A stretch of 64,000 nt of DNA from Kibdelosporangium banguiense. Lineage in GTDB: Bacteria; Actinomycetota; Actinomycetes; Mycobacteriales; Pseudonocardiaceae. The notes under the pieces are model-generated. The model had not been told where the DNA came from. It did no database searches and was given only the letters and a program-made list of their open reading frames with translations. The position numbers and the translations under genes were made by a program. Position 1 is the stretch's first letter. Each line of letters opens with the position of its first letter. Shown here one piece after another: positions 8,413-17,711 of the stretch. The stretch is from NCBI RefSeq assembly GCF_017876405.1, contig NZ_JAGINW010000001.1:9003203-9067202 (forward strand). The letters run 5' to 3'.

Positions 8413-9635
8413 GATGCACCTACGGTCGCGAGATAGGCCTGTGCCTGGGCAGGGTCCATGAACCAGTGGAAGAAGTCGCGGGGGTCGTCGAAGCCGTTGA
8501 CGAACCGGCGCGCGATGCGGGGATGCCCGCCGGCCGCGCCGAGCAGTTCGAGCACATGCGGCGGAGGCGGGGCCAGCAGGGCATTGGTCCACGCGGCCAC
8601 ATACTGGGCGTAGTCCCAGTACCGTTCGAAGGTGTCCTGCATGAACGCCTGGTCGAACGGCCGGTCACCGTGTTCGAGGATGCTGGACAGGTATGACGCG
8701 GCGCACTTGCTCGCGTTGTTCGATCCCTGCCCGGTGATCGGGTCGTTGAGCACCACCACGTCCGCCAGACCCAGCACAGTGGCGCCCGACGGCAGTACCC
8801 CGACAGGCTTGCGCACGGTGGGCGGGAACCGGCCGGCGAGGATGCCATTGTCGTCGGTCAGGGCAAGATCGCCGCAGCGTTCGAACTCCCACGGCAGGAA
8901 CTGCTCCAGGATCCGTACCGACGTCTCCAGGTGCTGTTCAGGCGAGCGGACCTCGCCCCAGCGGTCCATCGGGCCGCCGGGCACACCCTCGAACACCATG
9001 ATCTCGCACGGCCCGCTCGTGGTCAGGGCCGGGAAAACGAAGTACTCCCCCACACCGGGGATCAGGTTGAACGACACCGCCGAGTACTCGTCGCGCGGCC
9101 GCATGCCGGTGACGTAGGTCAGCGCGAGCGCCCGCTGCGGCGCGTCGTAGGTGGAGCGTTCGGCGTCCCGTTCGAACAGCTTGGCGATCTCCCCCTTCCC
9201 CGCGGCCACGATCACCAGATCGGCGGAGCGCGCGTAGGACTCCAGGTCGTCGAGGCCGGCGTCGATGTAGTCGAGCTTGCCGCCGAACAGCTCGAACTCG
9301 TTCATCCAGACGGGCATCTTCACCCGCTGGTCCACCGACTGCGCGGGGACGTCGAGCCGTGACGCCCACGAGATGGCCTTGCCACCGGCGCCGTCGGGCA
9401 CGGTGAACGAGATGCCCTCGACCGGCGGACAGGTCTCGTCCCACCGATCAAGGCCCAGCTTTCGCTCGCGGGCCAGCGCGCCGCCGAACATGCACTGGCT
9501 GGACATGACCTTTCCGGTCTTGATCTCGTCCGGCGTCCGGTTGGACACGATGGTGACGTCGTAGCCGTGGTCGAGCAGACCGAGGCCAAGCTGCAGGCCC
9601 GCCTGGCCCGCGCCGACGATGGTGATGGAGCGCAT
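8409..9635 (-). CDS. StyA/indole-monooxygenase-like flavoprotein oxygenase
   Basis: 408 aa. The ATG at 9635 has AGAGG eight bases upstream; a GTG at 9644 is the alternative. The Rossmann motif GAGQAGLQLGLGL is at the N-terminus, without the second NAD(P)H domain of one-component enzymes. The layout matches group E flavin monooxygenases (styrene or indole epoxidases), with a conserved NDPITGQGSNNASK active-site segment at about residue 300. With the adjoining reductase it probably epoxidises or hydroxylates an aromatic or indolic substrate. Indole monooxygenases of this type also sit near AraC regulators, as here, but the neighbours differ from known indole operons. Confidence 0.85.
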   Translation of the reverse strand: MRSITIVGAGQAGLQLGLGLLDHGYDVTIVSNRTPDEIKTGKVMSSQCMFGGALARERKLGLDRWDETCPPVEGISFTVPDGAGGKAISWASRLDVPAQSVDQRVKMPVWMNEFELFGGKLDYIDAGLDDLESYARSADLVIVAAGKGEIAKLFERDAERSTYDAPQRALALTYVTGMRPRDEYSAVSFNLIPGVGEYFVFPALTTSGPCEIMVFEGVPGGPMDRWGEVRSPEQHLETSVRILEQFLPWEFERCGDLALTDDNGILAGRFPPTVRKPVGVLPSGATVLGLADVVVLNDPITGQGSNNASKCAASYLSSILEHGDRPFDQAFMQDTFERYWDYAQYVAAWTNALLAPPPPHVLELLGAAGGHPRIARRFVNGFDDPRDFFHWFMDPAQAQAYLATVGAS

Positions 9636-9640
9636 GGTGT

Positions 9641-10438
9641 TCACCTCTGGGGATCGCTGAGCTGGGGAATGGCCGGGACGGATTGTTCGGGGCCCAGTGC
9701 CGAGTAGCCGCCGTCGACGGCCCAGTCGGCTCCGGTGACGAAGGAGGCGGCGTCAGAGCAGAGGAACGCCACGACGGAGGCGACCTCCTCGGGGTCGCCG
9801 ACGCGACCAAGCAGGTGGAACGGCGCGGCAACGCGGTCGGTCTTGGCACGGTCGGAACCGGTCAGCTCGTCCATCACCTTCGACCACGTCCAGCCTGGGC
9901 TGACCGAGTTCACCCGGATGCCGTCGGCGGCCAGGTCCAGCGCCATGTTGCGGGTCAGCTGCACCAGCGCCGCCTTGCTGACCGGGTAGAGCCAGCGCCC
10001 GGTCTGCGCCACCTTGGCCGAGATGGACGTGAAGTTCACGATCGCGCCACCGCCGCGTGCGACCAGGTACGGACGTACGGCCTGTACGAACATCGCCGCA
10101 CTGACCACATTGACGTCGAGGGCCTGGGTCCACTGTTGACGTGTGGAATCAGCGCCGTCGTCGACATAGGAGCAGGCGAGGTTGACCAGGATGTCGATGC
10201 CGCCGAAATGGTCGACGGTGGTGGCGACACAGCGCGCGATCGCCGTATCGTCGGTAATGTCGGTGTGTTCGGCCAGTACGTGCGGGCCGAGTTCATCGGC
10301 CACAGCCTTCGCGCCGACATCGTCGATATCGGCTATCACCACTCGGGCACCTTGGGCGTGCAGCGTGCGTACCACGGCCTGTCCGATGATCGTCGCACCG
10401 CCGGTCACGACGGCGGTCCTGCCAGTGAGTTCCCGCAT
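9641..10438 (-). CDS. Short-chain dehydrogenase/reductase
   Basis: 265 aa. It is the first gene of the leftward operon; its start ATG at 10438 faces the AraC gene. The cofactor loop reads TGGATIIGQA, where the last canonical glycine is replaced by Gln. An N-A-G-like segment is replaced by NLACSYVD, and the catalytic pair is YPVSK at about residue 155. The C-terminus has the usual GADWAVDGG. It probably oxidises an alcohol or dihydrodiol produced by the monooxygenase. The altered loops make the cofactor preference uncertain. Confidence 0.85.
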   Translation of the reverse strand: MRELTGRTAVVTGGATIIGQAVVRTLHAQGARVVIADIDDVGAKAVADELGPHVLAEHTDITDDTAIARCVATTVDHFGGIDILVNLACSYVDDGADSTRQQWTQALDVNVVSAAMFVQAVRPYLVARGGGAIVNFTSISAKVAQTGRWLYPVSKAALVQLTRNMALDLAADGIRVNSVSPGWTWSKVMDELTGSDRAKTDRVAAPFHLLGRVGDPEEVASVVAFLCSDAASFVTGADWAVDGGYSALGPEQSVPAIPQLSDPQR

Positions 10439-10603
10439 CGCACCTCCTCCGAGTCAGGTTGGACGAGGACGTTAAGGACGCGACCGGGTCTCAGCTATCC
10501 ACCCGGCGCGGCGGCTATGCGTTTTACGAGGTCCCGGCAGCGGGGTGTCGCGTCCGGCGGCAAATCGGCGCATAGTGACCACCAGCCGTGCCGGAGGTGA
10601 ACA
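10439..10603. promoter_or_regulatory. Divergent control region of the catabolic locus
   Basis: This 165-bp gap separates the first leftward gene (SDR) from the AraC gene and must hold both promoters. A 7-bp inverted pair, CTATGCG at 10515-10521 and CGCATAG at 10569-10575, lies 54 bp apart centre to centre, about five helical turns, which could suit an AraC-family dimer pair. A strong ribosome site GGAGGTGA at 10592-10599 precedes the AraC ATG. The repeat is short, so the operator call is tentative. Confidence 0.4.
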
Positions 10604-11581
10604 ATGACCGACGAGCCCCCGCTGTTCCGCCACGAGGGCGCGCACACCCGCGATGTCGACGAGGCCCGCGAGTTGGTGACCCGTGCCTTCTGCACGCATC
10701 AGCTGCTCCCGCTCGACGGTCATGGCGTGCTCGATGCCCGGTTCCACTCCGTCCGGCTCGGCGATGTGGGGCTGAACTACCTCGACTACGGCGCCGAAGT
10801 GCGGATCGCGCCCGGACAGCTGCAGGACTTCTTCCTCGTGCAGATGCCGCTGGCGGGCCACGCCGAGATCATTTGCGGCAAGGACTCGGTGCTCTCCGAC
10901 CCGCTGATGGCGTCCGTGCCCGCGCCCGACCGGGATCTGGTCATGCGGTGGAGCGCGAACAATCCCCAGCTCATCGTGTGGATCGACCGCGAGGCCCTGG
11001 AACGTCACCTGAGCAAGATGCTCGGCCGGCCGCTGGCCCAGCCCTTACGGTTCGACCTCGGCATGGACATGACCCAGCAGGCCATTCGTTCCTGGCGCAA
11101 CGTCGTGGAGCTGATGCGCAGCGAGATCGACATGGACGGCGCGATCCCCACCGAGCCACTCGCCATGACGGAGCTCCAACGGCTGCTGTTCAGCCAGCTC
11201 CTGATCGCGCAGCCGAACAACTACAGCGCCGCCCTGCACCGTGACCCGGCGCCCAGCGCGCCGAAGGTGATCAAGCAGGCGGCGGAACTCATCGACGCGC
11301 ACGCGGCGGAACCACTGACCGTGGAGGACGTCGCGGAGGCCGTCGGTATCGGTGTGCGCGCGCTTCAGGACGGATTCCGGCGGTTCCTCGACACCACGCC
11401 CATGAACTACCTGCGTGAAGTTCGCCTGCGTCGGGTGCGGGCCGAACTGGAGCTAGCCGATCCGGCCCGCACCAACGTCACGGACGTCGCGATGCGATGG
11501 GGGTTCCTGCACGCCGGCCGGTTCTCAGTGCAGTACCGGCAGCGGTTCGGCGAATCACCCTCCGCGACCCTGCGTGGCTGA
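10604..11581 (+). CDS. AraC-family activator of the catabolic locus (AraC-binding-like + HTH_18)
   Basis: 325 aa. Residues about 20-200 form a cupin-like effector domain of the type seen in regulators of aromatic oxygenases, with an FFLVQMPLAG strand. The C-terminal 110 residues hold two helix-turn-helix motifs: EPLTVEDVAEAVG, and the second with the GFLHAGRFSVQYRQRFG signature. Placement between the two divergent catabolic operons makes it their likely inducer-responsive activator. Codon 148 (11045-11047) is TTA, very rare in such GC-rich DNA; in Streptomyces this would make translation depend on the bldA tRNA. Confidence 0.88.
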   Translation: MTDEPPLFRHEGAHTRDVDEARELVTRAFCTHQLLPLDGHGVLDARFHSVRLGDVGLNYLDYGAEVRIAPGQLQDFFLVQMPLAGHAEIICGKDSVLSDPLMASVPAPDRDLVMRWSANNPQLIVWIDREALERHLSKMLGRPLAQPLRFDLGMDMTQQAIRSWRNVVELMRSEIDMDGAIPTEPLAMTELQRLLFSQLLIAQPNNYSAALHRDPAPSAPKVIKQAAELIDAHAAEPLTVEDVAEAVGIGVRALQDGFRRFLDTTPMNYLREVRLRRVRAELELADPARTNVTDVAMRWGFLHAGRFSVQYRQRFGESPSATLRG

Positions 11582-11676
11582 GGTTTCCGGACAGCGGGCT
11601 CGCTGAGCGGATAGCCCGGCCCGATGCCCGCTCGTACGGTGACCGGACACGGCCGAACGGCGAAGCGAGGTGTCCG

Positions 11677-12726
11677 GTGGACGCAGTCCCGATCGACGTA
11701 CTGACCGAAACGATCAGCCGGATCTTCACTGCTTCGGGACTGTCCGAACGCCCGTCACGCGTGGTCGCCGGGTCCCTTGTAGACGCTGACTGCCGTGGTA
11801 TTCCTTCCCACGGCGCGATGCTCGTTCCGATGTATGTGGAGCGAATTCGCCGCGGGTCGGTCAGCACAGCGCAGACCGCCGAGGTCGTCGCCGACTTGGC
11901 CGCAGTGGCCACATTGGACGGACGTAACGCGCTCGGTCAGCTCACCGGCGATCAGGCGATGCGTCTCGCGGTGGCCAAGTCGAAAGAGTTCGGCATCGGC
12001 GCCGTCACCGTCCGCCACGCGTTCCACTTCGGCGGAGCCTTCCGGTACGTCCTGGCCGCCGCCGAGCAAGGTTGTGTCGGCCTCGCCGCCGCCAATACCC
12101 GGCCTCTGATGCCCGCCCCCGGTGGCGCGGCACCGGTCGTGGGCAACAACCCGCTCGCCTTGGCGGCCCCGGTGCCGGGACGCGCCCCGATCGTGCTCGA
12201 CATGGCGCTGTCCGAGGCCGCGCTGGGCAAGGTTCGTATCGCCGCAGCCGAAGGCCGGCAGATCCCTGCAACCTGGAGCACGGACGCGGACGGCGTACCG
12301 ACCACTGATCCCACGGCGGCGCTCGCAGGCATGCTGCTTCCTGCGGGCGGTCCCAAGGGATACGGGCTCGCGGTCATGGTCGATGTCCTTACCGGGGTGT
12401 TGTCCGGCGGGGCTTTCGGCGCCGGCGTGTCCGGTCTCTACGCCGACACGGCTGTCCCCAACGACTGCGCCCATTTCTTCCTCGCCCTGGATCCGGCCGC
12501 CTTCGGTGGCACGTTCGAGGAACAGATGCGGACCTTCGCCACAAACATCGCGAACACCCCTGCGGCGCCGGGAATCGACCGCGTGTACCTCCCAGGCGAA
12601 CTGGAAGCGCTCCGCCACGAGAAGGCACGCGTCGAAGGCGTCCGCCTGGAGCCTGCCGTGCGCAGCGCGCTGATCGACACGGCTCGTTCACTCGGTGTCG
12701 AACTCGCCATCGGAGGTGTGCGGTGA
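11677..12726 (+). CDS. Malate/L-lactate dehydrogenase family oxidoreductase (Ldh2)
   Basis: 349 aa from a GTG at 11677 with GCGAGG six bases upstream; there is no in-frame ATG near the expected start. The Ldh2/YbiC/ComC fold is shown by SRGIPSHG-like sequence (here CRGIPSHGAML), VTVRHAFHFGGAF and GNNPLALAAP segments. The family comprises NAD(P)-dependent 2-hydroxyacid, ureidoglycolate or cyclic imine reductases. It opens the rightward catabolic operon, 95 bp after the AraC gene. A role in reducing a cyclic imine or oxidising a hydroxy acid intermediate fits the family but is inferred. Confidence 0.82.
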   Translation: MDAVPIDVLTETISRIFTASGLSERPSRVVAGSLVDADCRGIPSHGAMLVPMYVERIRRGSVSTAQTAEVVADLAAVATLDGRNALGQLTGDQAMRLAVAKSKEFGIGAVTVRHAFHFGGAFRYVLAAAEQGCVGLAAANTRPLMPAPGGAAPVVGNNPLALAAPVPGRAPIVLDMALSEAALGKVRIAAAEGRQIPATWSTDADGVPTTDPTAALAGMLLPAGGPKGYGLAVMVDVLTGVLSGGAFGAGVSGLYADTAVPNDCAHFFLALDPAAFGGTFEEQMRTFATNIANTPAAPGIDRVYLPGELEALRHEKARVEGVRLEPAVRSALIDTARSLGVELAIGGVR

Positions 12727-14303
12727 ACGAACAGGTCGACGCTGTGGTCATCGGCTCCGGCATCAACGGCATGGTCGCCGCGGCCGAGCTCGCCAAAGCA
12801 GGCTGGTCGGTCGCCTTGGTGGAGCGCAACGACACATTCGGCGGATTCATCGCGACCGAGGAACGAACGCTCCCCGGCTACCGGCACGACACATACTCGT
12901 CGTGGCACCCGCTGTTCGTCTCCGGACCCGCGTACGCGGCACTTGGCGACGATCTGCACCGGTTGGGCCTCGAGTACCGCAACACCGACGAGTGGGTAAC
13001 CGCCAGCGTTGCCGACGACGGGCGTGTGACCGCGGCTCACCGCGACCCCGAACGCACCGCAGCCCTGTTTGCCGATGGCCGCGACCGCGACACCTATCTG
13101 GCTGCCCTCAACGGATTTCTCGGCATCGCCGAGCCGTTCGGCACGTTGCTCGGCTCGGAACTGCTGTCCGGATCGACCGTCCGGACAGGGCTGAAACTCG
13201 CTCGTACCGCCGGGCGTTCCCACCTCGCCCGCCTGCTGCGAGACACCGTCACCAGCGGCCGCTCGTACTGCCGCCGGGAGTTTCGTGGCAACGAGGTGGA
13301 TCATCTGTGGTCACCGTGGCTGCTGCACGCGGGTCTCTCCCCTGATCACGCGTCCGGCGGCCTGATGATCCCGATCCTGGCCGCCACGATGCACGGCTTC
13401 GGTCTGCCTGTCGTCGCGGGCGGGTCTGCACGGCTGGTCGAGACGTTCGGCAAACTGTTCGCCGAACTCGGTGTCAGTGCGTACACCGGTACCGAGGTCG
13501 AGCACATCCTTGTCGAGGATGGTCGTGCTGTCGGCGTTGTCGCTGCAGGACGTCACATCCGGGCTCGCCGGGCGGTGGTGGCCTCGTGCACACCGACCGC
13601 TCTGGTGCAGAACCTCTTGCCCGCAGGCGCCACAAGCACCCGGTTCACCGACGAGGCCGAACGGTTCCGCTATGGGCGCGGGGCAATGCAGATCCATGTT
13701 GCGCTGGCAGAGCCCCCGGCATGGCAGCAAACCAGTCTTTCCCAGGTGCCGCTCATCCACCTCTCCGATGGCTCGGCGAGCACCGGAATAGCTTGCGCCC
13801 AGGCCGAAGCCGGCCTGTTGCCCGCGAAGCCGACTGTCGTGGTGGGACAGCAGTACGTCCTCGATCCCACGCGCGTGCCCGACGGCGCCGCTGCGTTGTG
13901 GTTGCAGTTGCAAGAGGTGCCGTTCGCGCCAACAGGTGATGCGGCCGGTGAACTCGACACTGCCAACGGCTGGACCCGGGAGCTGGCGGACGCGTTCGCA
14001 CAGCGGGTAATCGATCGGGTCGCCGCGCACGTACCGGGCCTGGCCAAGAACATTCGCGCGATCGACGTCATCACCCCGGCAGATCTGGCCGCCCACAACG
14101 TCAACGCTGTGCACGGCGATCCGTATGGGGGATCCGCCGAACTCGACCAGAACTTCCTCTGGCGCCCGACTCCCACCGGCGCCCGGCACTCGACCCCGGT
14201 ACCCGGTCTCTGGCACATCGGCGCGTCCACCCATCCCGGTCCAGGTCTTGGCGGGGCCTCAGGCCACCTTGTCGCACAACGCCTGCTCAGGAGAAAAGCA
14301 TGA
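12723..14303 (+). CDS. Phytoene-desaturase-like FAD-dependent oxidoreductase
   Basis: 526 aa. The GTG start at 12723 overlaps the preceding TGA (GTGA). The FAD-binding beta-alpha-beta motif is VVIGSGINGMVAAAELAKAG at residues 8-27, followed by an ERNDTFGGF acidic end. The C-terminus carries the second FAD motif, with GASTHPGPGLGGASG. The family contains carotenoid desaturases and many uncharacterised NAD(P)/FAD oxidoreductases. No carotenoid genes are nearby, so it more likely desaturates or isomerises a catabolic intermediate. Confidence 0.8.
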   Translation: MNEQVDAVVIGSGINGMVAAAELAKAGWSVALVERNDTFGGFIATEERTLPGYRHDTYSSWHPLFVSGPAYAALGDDLHRLGLEYRNTDEWVTASVADDGRVTAAHRDPERTAALFADGRDRDTYLAALNGFLGIAEPFGTLLGSELLSGSTVRTGLKLARTAGRSHLARLLRDTVTSGRSYCRREFRGNEVDHLWSPWLLHAGLSPDHASGGLMIPILAATMHGFGLPVVAGGSARLVETFGKLFAELGVSAYTGTEVEHILVEDGRAVGVVAAGRHIRARRAVVASCTPTALVQNLLPAGATSTRFTDEAERFRYGRGAMQIHVALAEPPAWQQTSLSQVPLIHLSDGSASTGIACAQAEAGLLPAKPTVVVGQQYVLDPTRVPDGAAALWLQLQEVPFAPTGDAAGELDTANGWTRELADAFAQRVIDRVAAHVPGLAKNIRAIDVITPADLAAHNVNAVHGDPYGGSAELDQNFLWRPTPTGARHSTPVPGLWHIGASTHPGPGLGGASGHLVAQRLLRRKA

Positions 14304-15028
14304 AATCCACTTTCGATGCCCAGGGCGAGGTCCTGCTCGTGACCGGTGGGGCGAACGGGATCGGCGCGGCCACCGCCCGGGCGTTCGCCGAACGCGGCGG
14401 AACCGCCGTGGTGTTCGACGTGGCGCCCGCCGAGGATCTGGATGACCGGATCGAGCACCACCGCGTAGACGTGTCCGACCGTGAGGCGGTCCTGCATGCC
14501 GTCGATGCCGTGCTGGACAAGCACGGACGCATCGACGCCTTGGTGGCGGGCGCAGCGGTGCAGCCACGTTGCGACGTCGTGGGAATGGACGCCCACACCT
14601 GGCGCCAGACCCTCGCGGTCAACCTCGACGGCGTCGTCTGGTGCTGCCAGGCAGTGCTGCCCGACATGATCGCCCGGCGCTCCGGAAGTATCGTCGTGTT
14701 CTCGTCAGGCCTCGCCCACGCCGGCCGTGCCCAGGCTGCCGCCTACGCGGCAAGCAAAGGAGCATTGATCTCCTTCGCGAAGTCACTGGCCGCCGAGGTC
14801 GCCGACTACCGGGTGCGGGTGAACACTGTCTTCCCCGGAGTGATCGACACACCGCAGTTCCGTGCCGCGAACCCAAGCGGCGGCGAGCGTGAACACTGGG
14901 CCGCCACCACCGGGATCGGCTCGCCCGAGGACGTCGTCGGCTGCCTGCTGTTCCTGCTGTCCGACGCGGCCACCATGACCGGCTCGACCCTGACCCGGGA
15001 CCGGGCCTTCGCCCAGGAGGCCTCATGA
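14300..15028 (+). CDS. Short-chain dehydrogenase/reductase
   Basis: 242 aa. Its ATG overlaps the previous stop (ATGA) and its own stop overlaps the next start. It is a classical SDR: TGGANGIGAATA cofactor motif at residues 14-25, an SSGLAHAG serine region and catalytic YAASKGA at about 150. It is the second SDR of the locus, on the opposite arm from the first, so two separate alcohol/ketone or dihydrodiol steps are likely. Confidence 0.88.
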   Translation: MKSTFDAQGEVLLVTGGANGIGAATARAFAERGGTAVVFDVAPAEDLDDRIEHHRVDVSDREAVLHAVDAVLDKHGRIDALVAGAAVQPRCDVVGMDAHTWRQTLAVNLDGVVWCCQAVLPDMIARRSGSIVVFSSGLAHAGRAQAAAYAASKGALISFAKSLAAEVADYRVRVNTVFPGVIDTPQFRAANPSGGEREHWAATTGIGSPEDVVGCLLFLLSDAATMTGSTLTRDRAFAQEAS

Positions 15029-16620
15029 CCGAACCACTTCCGGTGGCCGTGGTCGGCGGCGGACCGGTCGGGCTCATCACCGCACTCGGCCTTGTGCACC
15101 ACGGGATCCCGGTCATGGTGTTCGAGGAAGACGAGGCACTCTCGTTGGACACCAAGGCCGGAACCGTACTCACCCGCACTCTCGAGGTTCTGCATCGCTA
15201 CGACGCCGTCGACACAGTCCTGCGTGCGTCACTGAGGATCGACGAGATCGGTGACCTCGACCGGGCGACCGGCACCGCCCGTGACAGTGTCCGAACCGGA
15301 CTGTTGACCGAGGACACACGGTTTCCCTTTGTTGTCAACATCCCGCAACACCACATGGAACCCGTCCTGCATCGGAGGCTGGACGAACTGGCGCCCGGAA
15401 CCGTCCATATGAAACACAGGATGACGGGCTTCACCCAGCACTCCGACCACGTCGAAATCCTGCTCGACACGCCTGAAGGCGAACGACGGGTGGCCGCACA
15501 GTACCTGCTGGCCTGCGACGGCGGCCGGTCGCAGACCCGTGAGCAGCTCGGCATCACCGTCGAGGGGCACACCCTGGACCAGCGGTACATGCTCGTCGAC
15601 CTCGAAGTCGATCTCGACGTCGCGAACCCGAGGGACTATCCGTACCTGGCCTACTTCGGCGACCCGGCGGAGTGGATGATCCTGGTGCGGCAACCACATT
15701 GCTGGCGGTTTCTCTACCCGCTCGAATCCGGCAGACCCGAACCCGACCACGCCGAGCTCGCCGCCAAGGCGAAGCGGTTCATCGGAGATGTCGACGGCCT
15801 GCGTGTCATCGGCACGAACATCTACCCCGTACATCACCGAGTCGCCAACCGCTGGCGTGTCGGGCGCGTCTTCCTCATGGGTGACGCTGCCCACCTGATC
15901 ACACCGATGTGGGCGCTGGGGCTGAACACTGGCGTACTCGACGCCTCGAATCTGCCGTGGCGCCTTGCATGGGTACTCCGGGGGTGGGCAGATGAGTCCA
16001 TTCTGGACGGTTACGAACGGGAACAGGCACCGGTGGCCGTCCGCGGCTCTGGCGAGATGGCCGAGGCCGCCCGCGCGTACATGGACCGCAGGGACTCGAG
16101 CGTATCCGCCATGGCAGGCGGTGGCTGGGGCGTGGCCGTGACCCGCTCCCTGCTTGGTGTCCGGCTGGATGTCGATGGCACCGGCGACTGGTCGATGATC
16201 GCGACCGGCGACGCGCCACACGCGGCCCGGACCGGTGACCGCCTGCCTGACGTACGTCTTTTCGGCCCTGACGGCGCGATTCACGTACACGACCTCTGCG
16301 CTGACGCGTTCGTCGCCCTGTACTTCACCGATGCGCGGCGCAACCCGCAGTTACCTGCTGACTCCCCCGGGTTGCGGCGTTACGTCGTGAGCCGGTGGGA
16401 TGCGCCGCTGGACTCCGGGCTGCGCGACCGCGCGCTGTTCGATCCCGGAGAGCGGGCCACGCGCCGGCTTGGGGTCGCGCCGGACAGCGCGATCCTCGTC
16501 CGCCCGGACGGGCACGTCGCGGCGATCGTCGGCTTCGATCCCGCCGACCCGATCGGCGACGTGTACGCACGCATCACCGGCCGGGCATCGGCTCAGGCTC
16601 TTGCGGAAGGACTGAAATGA
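15025..16620 (+). CDS. FAD-dependent aromatic monooxygenase (MhpA/PheA-like)
   Basis: 531 aa. Group A flavin hydroxylase layout: GGGPVGLITALGL at the N-terminus, CDGGRSQTR (the DG motif) at about residue 170, and FLMGDAAHLITPMWALGLNTG (the GD motif) at about residue 285. The GD-motif segment lacks the usual GQGxN run. A C-terminal thioredoxin-like domain of about 150 residues follows, as in 3-(3-hydroxyphenyl)propionate hydroxylase. It should hydroxylate a phenolic or hydroxy-heteroaromatic ring using NAD(P)H. ATGA overlaps on both sides place it firmly in the operon. Confidence 0.87.
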   Translation: MTEPLPVAVVGGGPVGLITALGLVHHGIPVMVFEEDEALSLDTKAGTVLTRTLEVLHRYDAVDTVLRASLRIDEIGDLDRATGTARDSVRTGLLTEDTRFPFVVNIPQHHMEPVLHRRLDELAPGTVHMKHRMTGFTQHSDHVEILLDTPEGERRVAAQYLLACDGGRSQTREQLGITVEGHTLDQRYMLVDLEVDLDVANPRDYPYLAYFGDPAEWMILVRQPHCWRFLYPLESGRPEPDHAELAAKAKRFIGDVDGLRVIGTNIYPVHHRVANRWRVGRVFLMGDAAHLITPMWALGLNTGVLDASNLPWRLAWVLRGWADESILDGYEREQAPVAVRGSGEMAEAARAYMDRRDSSVSAMAGGGWGVAVTRSLLGVRLDVDGTGDWSMIATGDAPHAARTGDRLPDVRLFGPDGAIHVHDLCADAFVALYFTDARRNPQLPADSPGLRRYVVSRWDAPLDSGLRDRALFDPGERATRRLGVAPDSAILVRPDGHVAAIVGFDPADPIGDVYARITGRASAQALAEGLK

Positions 16621-17318
16621 CAGCGGGAACCATTGCGCGGGTACCGGATGGGCCGCAGGTTGTGCTCGCCGAAATCGGTCAGACCGAGTTGCTCGCCAAC
16701 GACCGGGTGCGTGTGTGGGAAGTGGCGCTGAATCCGGGCGAGTCCCAGCCGTGGCACCTGCACCACAACCCCTATCTCGTGGTCAACCTCGAAGCGTCAC
16801 CTGGGCGGATGGACTGGCTGGACGGCGCCCCACCGCGGTTCGTGAACGAGTACGTCGGTGGCGTGATCCTTCGGCCCACATCGCCGGTGCACATGCTCAC
16901 CAACGTCGGAACGACGCCGTATCGCAACCGGTTGATCGAACTGCTCGACATCGGGGAGCACGCCGTGGGCGACGTGGTGCCGGCGATCGTGCCGAAACAT
17001 CTACAACCGGAGCCCGGGACCGGACCGGTCGGCCATCACGTCGTGTTCGAAACCGACCTTGTGCGCGCGTGGGAAATCGTGCTCGACCCGGGCGCTTCGC
17101 TTATGTGGCACCGACACTGCAACCCGCATGTGGTGATCACGCTCGACGGCTCGGACACCCGCATAGACACCCTCGCCGCGCAAGGGCCGGTCGTGACCGA
17201 GCCCACGGGCTCCGTGCGGTATCTCGAACCCGGCGATGTCCAGATGTTCGTCAACGCGGGCGCCACCCGCTACCGAAGCCGACTGATCGAGTTGAAGTAC
17301 CTGGGAGAAAACCGATGA
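16617..17318 (+). CDS. Bicupin protein, possible ring-processing dioxygenase or isomerase
   Basis: 233 aa with two similar cupin halves. The first holds PWHLHHNPYLVVNLE at about residues 43-57 and the second MWHRHCNPHVVITLD at about 160-174. Each gives an HxHxN pattern, suggesting two metal sites, and each half ends with a T-PYRNRLIEL or T-RYRSRLIEL strand. This clear internal duplication points to a bicupin of unknown reaction. Cupins in aromatic pathways include 3-hydroxyanthranilate and homogentisate-type dioxygenases, but no known member is recognised. It is coupled to its neighbours by ATGA overlaps. Confidence 0.75.
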   Translation: MTAGTIARVPDGPQVVLAEIGQTELLANDRVRVWEVALNPGESQPWHLHHNPYLVVNLEASPGRMDWLDGAPPRFVNEYVGGVILRPTSPVHMLTNVGTTPYRNRLIELLDIGEHAVGDVVPAIVPKHLQPEPGTGPVGHHVVFETDLVRAWEIVLDPGASLMWHRHCNPHVVITLDGSDTRIDTLAAQGPVVTEPTGSVRYLEPGDVQMFVNAGATRYRSRLIELKYLGENR

Positions 17319-17701
17319 CCACGAACCATCTCGAGGAGATCCTGCTGCGGACCCGCGACCTCGAATGGGTCGACAAGACGCTGGCGGGCCTGTCGCACAA
17401 GATGCTGTGGCGTGACGAAGAGACCGGTGCTTCCATCGCTCTGGTCCGGTTCGAGAAAGGCTCGGGTATTCCGTCCCGGCACGCGCACGCCTCCAACCAG
17501 TTCATGTACTGCCTGAGCGGCCGCTACACCTACACGCCGACCGGCATCACGCTCACCGAGGGCGCCTTCTACTGGAACCCCAAGGGAGCCTCGCACGGCC
17601 CGACCATCGCCGAGGAGGAGTCCGTGCTGCTGGAGATCTACGACGGCCCGCACTATCCCACCCAGCCCGACTGGTACAGCGACCCCGAAGACGCCCGCTG
17701 A
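17315..17701 (+). CDS. Single-domain cupin protein (ChrR-like/acetylacetone-dioxygenase-like)
   Basis: 128 aa. Metal-site motif SRHAHASNQFMYCLSG at about residues 50-65 gives two histidines, while the usual glutamate position appears to be Gln or is shifted. A second motif with a histidine (KGASHGP) is at about residue 90. The size and the C-terminal YDGPHYPTQPD resemble the ChrR-like cupins that include 2,4'-dihydroxyacetophenone dioxygenase. It probably binds Fe or Zn and acts on a ring or carbonyl intermediate. Confidence 0.72.
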   Translation: MTTNHLEEILLRTRDLEWVDKTLAGLSHKMLWRDEETGASIALVRFEKGSGIPSRHAHASNQFMYCLSGRYTYTPTGITLTEGAFYWNPKGASHGPTIAEEESVLLEIYDGPHYPTQPDWYSDPEDAR

Positions 17702-17711
17702 AGGAAATCCC

